Shown: in pieces, positions 59,932-64,000 of the stretch
How the letters are laid out: each line of letters starts with the position of its first letter
Position numbering within the stretch: the first letter of the stretch is position 1
NCBI RefSeq assembly: GCF_000241955.1
Contig: NC_016818.1
Coordinates: forward strand, 2,728,001 to 2,792,000
DNA from: Rahnella aquatilis CIP 78.65 = ATCC 33071
GTDB lineage: Bacteria > Pseudomonadota > Gammaproteobacteria > Enterobacterales > Enterobacteriaceae
Length of the DNA stretch: 64,000 nt
Direction: 5' to 3'
Program-made: the position numbers and the translations under genes
Notes under the pieces: generated by a model
Databases searched by the model: none
What the model saw: the letters and a program-made list of their open reading frames with translations, nothing else
Told to the model about the DNA's origin: nothing

Positions 59932-60843
59932 TCAGCTCAGGATATTATCTAACCGATCGTCATCAATCCCATCCGGTTCCAGATGTGCCGTCACATCCGC
60001 TGATTTAAACAGTTTGCTTACCGCCATTTCAGCGGCATCACCAATATCATGTCCGACATCAACCGTCAGGCTGCCATCCACCTCGACGTGGAACTCGACA
60101 AATACGCGGTCGCCGCCGTTGCGGGTGCGGATGTCATGCACACCGCGCACCCCTTCAACACTTAATACCGCCGCTTTTACACGCTTACGATCGTCAGCGC
60201 TCAGTTCCCTGTCCAGCAACTGGGTTAAGGCATCGGCCGCCATGCCACGCGCGTTCCAGAGCATATAGAAGGAAATCAACAGCGCGCCGATGGAGTCGGA
60301 GCGTGTCCAGCCGAAGTAACGTTCGAAAATCAGCGCCAGCAGTACGGCAATATTCACCGCGACGTCAGTGATGTAATGCGCACGGTCAGCCGCAATGGCG
60401 GTCGAACCGGTGCGTTTCACCACATAGGTTTGCATCAGCACCAGGCCGGTGGCGGCCAGAGAACTGCCGATGATCACCCAGATACCCAGGCCGAGTTGCG
60501 CCAGAGGTTCCGGGTTAATGATGCGGCCGACAGATTCACCGCCAAGCACCAGCCCCGCCCCGCCCAGTAACAGCGCCTGCACAAAGGCCGCTACGGCTTC
60601 GGCTTTACCGTGCCCGTAACGGTGGCCTTTGTCTGCCGGACGCCCGGCATAACGCACACCGATCAGCGTCACCATCGAGGCCAGCACATCGACCAGACCG
60701 TCGGCTGCGGAAGTCAGCAACGCAATCGAGCCGGTGGCGGCCCACGCCCAGACTTTGACGCAAACCAGGATCAGCGCCACACACAGTGACACCAGCGAGG
60801 CAATACGTGTCAGCCCTTTATAAGAAGGTGCGGGACGGGTCAT
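59932..60843 (-). CDS. cation diffusion facilitator (FieF-like) metal exporter
   Basis: A 303-residue CDF protein that exports divalent metal (Zn, Fe or similar) by proton exchange. Six helices; metal sites S-A-A-D-G-L-V-D in helix 2 and H-Y-I-T-D in helix 5 are intact. The cytoplasmic C-terminal dimer domain contains HDIRTRNGGDRVFVEFHVEV and ends DDDRLDNILS. I prefer the ATG at 60843 over an upstream GTG. E. coli FieF lies in a different neighbourhood, so orthology is not assured. Confidence 0.9.
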   Translation of the reverse strand: MTRPAPSYKGLTRIASLVSLCVALILVCVKVWAWAATGSIALLTSAADGLVDVLASMVTLIGVRYAGRPADKGHRYGHGKAEAVAAFVQALLLGGAGLVLGGESVGRIINPEPLAQLGLGIWVIIGSSLAATGLVLMQTYVVKRTGSTAIAADRAHYITDVAVNIAVLLALIFERYFGWTRSDSIGALLISFYMLWNARGMAADALTQLLDRELSADDRKRVKAAVLSVEGVRGVHDIRTRNGGDRVFVEFHVEVDGSLTVDVGHDIGDAAEMAVSKLFKSADVTAHLEPDGIDDDRLDNILS

Positions 60844-61122
60844 GGTTTGCCCCACAGGAGCGGTTGTTGTCGGGAATGTTTCACGCGAATTTCCTGAAGC
60901 AGAGAATCAACTTTATTTGAAAAATACAAATACCAGCCCAGCATTATAACCCATTTCCCACTTTTAAGACGTTCCCTATGGTTTGGATCTTTGTGCCTTC
61001 CCTAAGGTTAATTGACATGGATTTACTTGCATTTACATCAATACGTTCTAGCTTAAAACAAGATTTCTTTGTTCCGGCACGTGGCGGCCGATAATCAGAA
61101 GAACACTATTCAGAAGAGCACT

Positions 61123-62313
61123 ATGACAAACGATAACAAAACCCAGTCCTCCGCGTCCGGCGACGCAAATACTGAACTCGATTCCAGCCAGGTAAAAACA
61201 GGAGAAGGTCACGCACAGGATCCTAAAGACCAGAAAAAGACCGATAACGGCAATCAGGATAACGATGAAAAGCGTAAAGGCCCCGGCAAGAAACCGCTGA
61301 TCATTCTCGGGATTGTCGTGGTCGTCATGGTGGTCGTGGCGCTGGTCTGGTGGCTGATGACCAAAGATCAGGTCAGCACCGATGACGCCTTTACCGAAGG
61401 CGATGCTGTCACCATCGCCCCGAAAATTGCCGGTTATGTCACTCATCTCGCGGTGAAAGATAACCAGTTCGTCAGGAAAGGCGATTTGCTGGTGGAAATC
61501 GATCCGCGTGACGCCACCGCGCAACGCGATCAGGCACAGGCGCAACTCGGTCTGGCCGTCGCGCAGTTACATCAGGCGCAGGCACAGTATGATCTGGCGA
61601 AAGTGCAATATCCGGCACAGCTTGCTCAGGCGAAAGCCCAGCAGACGCGTGCGGAAGCCAATTTACTGAATGCCACCGCCGATTTCCGCCGTCAGCGCGG
61701 CGTCGATCCACGCGCGACTACGCAACAAAATATTGATACGTCCAACGCGCAGGTACGTTCTGCGGCGGCTGATCTGGAAAATGCCAAAGCGCAGGTGCAG
61801 GTTGCCGCACAGGTGCAGCTGAATATCCGTCAGGCGGAAACCAATGTCGAAGCCCGTCAGCAACAGGTTGAACAGGCAAAAGCTCAGCTGGAAACGGCGA
61901 CGCTGAATCTGTCGTATGCGCAGGTGCGCGCACCGTTCGACGGTTACGTCACCAAGCGTAATGTGCAGCTCGGCACGCTGGTTCAGGCCGGTACCTCGCT
62001 GTTCTCGGTGGTCTCGAAAGATATCTGGATCGCCGCGAACTACAAAGAATCGCAACTCGAACGCATGCGTCCGGGCAACAAGGTGGAAATCACCGTCGAT
62101 GCCTTCCCGGACATCAAACTTCACGGCCACGTCGACAGTATCCAGCAAGGCTCCGGCTCACGCTTCTCGGCTTTCCCGGCCGAAAACGCCACCGGTAATT
62201 ACGTGAAAATCGTTCAGCGCGTGCCGGTGAAAATCGTCATCGACAGCGGGCTGGATGAAAATCACCACCTGCCGCTGGGTCTGTCTGTTGAACCGACGGT
62301 GACCGTCGAATGA
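61123..62313 (+). CDS. HlyD-family membrane fusion protein (EmrA-like)
   Basis: A 396-residue periplasmic adaptor of a drug efflux pump. A long, polar and charged cytoplasmic N-terminus (about 57 residues rich in D, K, Q) precedes one helix near 60-78 (IILGIVVVVMVVVALVWWLM). Then come a lipoyl half-motif (VAPKIAGYV-type, DNQFVRKGDLLVEIDP), a Gln/Ala-rich coiled coil (residues ~130-265) and the second lipoyl half with RAPFDGYVTKRNVQLGTLV. The stop overlaps the next gene (ATGA). Confidence 0.92.
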   Translation: MTNDNKTQSSASGDANTELDSSQVKTGEGHAQDPKDQKKTDNGNQDNDEKRKGPGKKPLIILGIVVVVMVVVALVWWLMTKDQVSTDDAFTEGDAVTIAPKIAGYVTHLAVKDNQFVRKGDLLVEIDPRDATAQRDQAQAQLGLAVAQLHQAQAQYDLAKVQYPAQLAQAKAQQTRAEANLLNATADFRRQRGVDPRATTQQNIDTSNAQVRSAAADLENAKAQVQVAAQVQLNIRQAETNVEARQQQVEQAKAQLETATLNLSYAQVRAPFDGYVTKRNVQLGTLVQAGTSLFSVVSKDIWIAANYKESQLERMRPGNKVEITVDAFPDIKLHGHVDSIQQGSGSRFSAFPAENATGNYVKIVQRVPVKIVIDSGLDENHHLPLGLSVEPTVTVE

Positions 62314-63878
62314 ATGAAGATCGCAGCTACTGGAAACCCAAGGCCAATCCGTGGGCAGTTGCCGCCGTCGTAACCATTGCGGTGTTCATGGAAATCCTGG
62401 ACACCACCATCGTTAACGTGGCGCTGCCGCACGTCGCCGGTTCGCTGTCTTCCAGTTATGACGAATCCACCTGGGTGCTGACCTCCTATCTGGTGGCGAA
62501 CGGTATCGTGCTGCCGATTTCAGCGTTTCTCAGCCGCGTGATGGGCCGCAAAACCTACTTCCTGATCTGTATCGGCATGTTTACCGTCTGCTCCTTCCTG
62601 TGTGGGGTCGCCACTGAACTGTGGCAGATGATCTTATTCCGCATCCTGCAGGGCTTTTTCGGTGGCGGTTTGCAACCGATCCAGCAATCGGTATTGCTGG
62701 ATTATTTTAAACCGGAAGACCGTGGCAAGGCGTTTGGCCTTTCCTCAATTGCCATTATCGTCGCGCCGGTCGTCGGCCCGACGCTTGGCGGTTACATCAC
62801 CGATAACTTCAGCTGGCGCTGGGTATTCCTGATTAACATTCCGGTCGGGATCATCGCCTTGCTGGCGATTTATCAGTTGCTGGAAGACCCGCCGTGGGAG
62901 CGTAAAGCCACGGGTAAACTCAGCATTGATTACATCGGTATCGGGCTGATTGCGCTGGGGCTGGGTTGCTTACAGGTGATGATGGACCGTGGCGAGGATG
63001 ACGACTGGTTCCAGTCCGGCTTTATTGTCACCTTTGCCGTACTGGCGGTCACCGGGATTGTCGGCGCGGTTTACTGGCTGCTTTACGCCAAAAAGCCGGT
63101 GGTGGATCTGCGGTGTCTGAAGGATAAAAACTTTGCGGTCGCCGGTTTGCTGATGGCCGGTATGGCGATGATTCTGTACGGCAGTTCAGTGGTTATTCCG
63201 CAACTGGCGCAGCAGCAACTGGGTTACACCGCCACACTCTCGGGGCTGGTGATGTCGCCGGGTGCGGTGCTGATCGTGCTGTCGATCCCGCTGGTACTGA
63301 AGCTGATGCCCGTGGTGCAGACGCGTTACATCATTGCCTTTGGTTTCTTCCTGCTGGCGGCCTCATTTATCTATTCGGCGACGCTGACCCCTGATGTGGA
63401 TTTTGAAACGCTGGTGCTGTATCGCAGTGCGCAGTCGATAGGGCTCGGTTTTCTGTTTGTGCCACTGACCACCATCGCGTTCATTACGATCCCGCAAAAG
63501 ATGAATGCTGACGCTGCCGCGCTGTTTACCATGTTCCGTAACGTCGCAGGCTCGATCGGTATTTCGCTGGCGACAGCCGGTGTCACCGAGCGCACGCAGG
63601 CACACAGCGCACATATGTCGCACAACATGTCGCCGCTCAATGAACAGTTTAATCAGGCGGTGAGCAAAAGCGCTGAGGCGATCCGGGATTTTGCCCACGT
63701 CGTCGGCGACCCGATGCAACTGGCGACCGTGCGGCTGTATCAGGAAATGATTTCGCAATCGCGCATCCTGGCCTACATCGACGTATTCGGTTATTGCGCC
63801 ATCGTCGCCGTTATTTTGATCCCATTTTGTTTCCTGCTTTCGCCGGTTAAGAGCGAAGGCAATGCCGGAGCCCATTAA
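62310..63878 (+). CDS. DHA2-family MFS multidrug transporter (EmrB-like)
   Basis: A 522-residue, 14-helix H+ antiporter of the DHA2 branch. The family motif LDTTIVNVALPHVAGSL is near residue 30, motif A is RVMGRKTYFLICIGMF, and motif C is PVVGPTLGGYI. Translation is coupled to the EmrA-like gene, so the two make a tripartite pump with an outer-membrane channel encoded elsewhere (no TolC-like gene here). Substrates unknown. Confidence 0.93.
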   Translation: MNEDRSYWKPKANPWAVAAVVTIAVFMEILDTTIVNVALPHVAGSLSSSYDESTWVLTSYLVANGIVLPISAFLSRVMGRKTYFLICIGMFTVCSFLCGVATELWQMILFRILQGFFGGGLQPIQQSVLLDYFKPEDRGKAFGLSSIAIIVAPVVGPTLGGYITDNFSWRWVFLINIPVGIIALLAIYQLLEDPPWERKATGKLSIDYIGIGLIALGLGCLQVMMDRGEDDDWFQSGFIVTFAVLAVTGIVGAVYWLLYAKKPVVDLRCLKDKNFAVAGLLMAGMAMILYGSSVVIPQLAQQQLGYTATLSGLVMSPGAVLIVLSIPLVLKLMPVVQTRYIIAFGFFLLAASFIYSATLTPDVDFETLVLYRSAQSIGLGFLFVPLTTIAFITIPQKMNADAAALFTMFRNVAGSIGISLATAGVTERTQAHSAHMSHNMSPLNEQFNQAVSKSAEAIRDFAHVVGDPMQLATVRLYQEMISQSRILAYIDVFGYCAIVAVILIPFCFLLSPVKSEGNAGAH

Positions 63879-63932
63879 GTTGAACAAGAAAAGCTCTACT
63901 CTGAGAAATCAGCCATCAGTGATGCCGTCCTG

Positions 63933-63980
63933 CTCCTCCCCCTGCGAAGGGGAAGGCCGGGTGGGGGTTTTATATACAGG
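63933..63980. repeat. third copy of the GC-rich palindromic repeat
   Basis: CTCCTCCCCCTGCGAAGGGGA followed by AGGCCGGGTGGGGGTTTT, then ACAGGCA-like sequence, matches the left fliP-fliQ unit (14021-14065) almost base for base. It follows the DHA2 transporter gene. Confidence 0.8.
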
Positions 63981-64000
63981 CACCCGATTCCTGACACTCT

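Noticed and set aside
59554..59952. An intact 132-residue protein after lsrK
   Set aside because: The frame runs through the REP-like hairpin into the end of the metal exporter gene, and the transposase-like ending is in another frame.

Overview
The window looks like chromosome of a Gram-negative enterobacterium of the order Enterobacterales, most likely Yersiniaceae (Rahnella, Rouxiella or Ewingella-like). The basis is strong resemblance of many proteins to E. coli orthologues (RlmC, PotFGHI, RimK, GrxA, YbjL, YicIJ, XylABFGHR, Lsr proteins), E. coli-like local gene order, and Yersinia-type dispersed palindromes. The genus is an inference; there is no rRNA here to settle it. I see no tRNA, rRNA, CRISPR array, prophage or intact insertion sequence.

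Layout. 1-3345: a partial gene at the left edge, a GNAT acetyltransferase, a small unknown protein, a bestrophin-like channel, then an AT-rich 1.1 kb spacer with two tiny membrane-protein ORFs. 3346-15213: flagellar class-2 block, fliE divergent from fliFGHIJK and then fliLMNOPQR, encoding the MS ring, C ring, export gate, ATPase and hook-length ruler; a terminator-like hairpin and a repeat split fliP from fliQ. 15219-26975: conserved core block rlmC-ybjO-potIHGF-ybjN-rimK-nfsA, then grxA, ybjM and ybjL (RNA modification, putrescine import, S6 modification, redox). 27044-27158: the sigma-E dependent small RNA RybB with its promoter. 27191-36264: VOC protein, small unknown plus GNAT, ybjG, dacC, a GlpM-like protein, a LysR regulator divergent from an M20 peptidase/MHS transporter pair, and a YliI-like PQQ sugar dehydrogenase.

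36565-59519 is a sugar and signal uptake region of about 23 kb: an orphan sugar-binding protein, yicJ-yicI (alpha-xyloside uptake and hydrolysis), xylR, xylFGH and xylAB (xylose import and catabolism), and a complete lsr locus (lsrACDBFG divergent from lsrRK) for import, phosphorylation and breakdown of autoinducer-2. YicI releases xylose that XylA/XylB can use, so yicJI and xyl form one plausible pathway. 59554-63878: a decayed transposase tail, a cation diffusion facilitator, and an EmrA/EmrB-like efflux pair.

Repeats and structure. Two copies of a ~120 bp element (20035 and 39250) share a central hairpin whose arms differ by compensating changes. A GC-rich palindrome built around CTCCCCTTCGCAGGGGAG occurs at the fliP-fliQ gap, at 59903 and at the right edge. 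A ~520 bp gene-free stretch between xylB and lsrG is a chain of perfect inverted repeats. I did not find a clearly new enzymatic system; the most interesting unexplained material is this intergenic structure, the tiny membrane proteins near fliE, and the uncharacterised LysR/M20/MHS locus.
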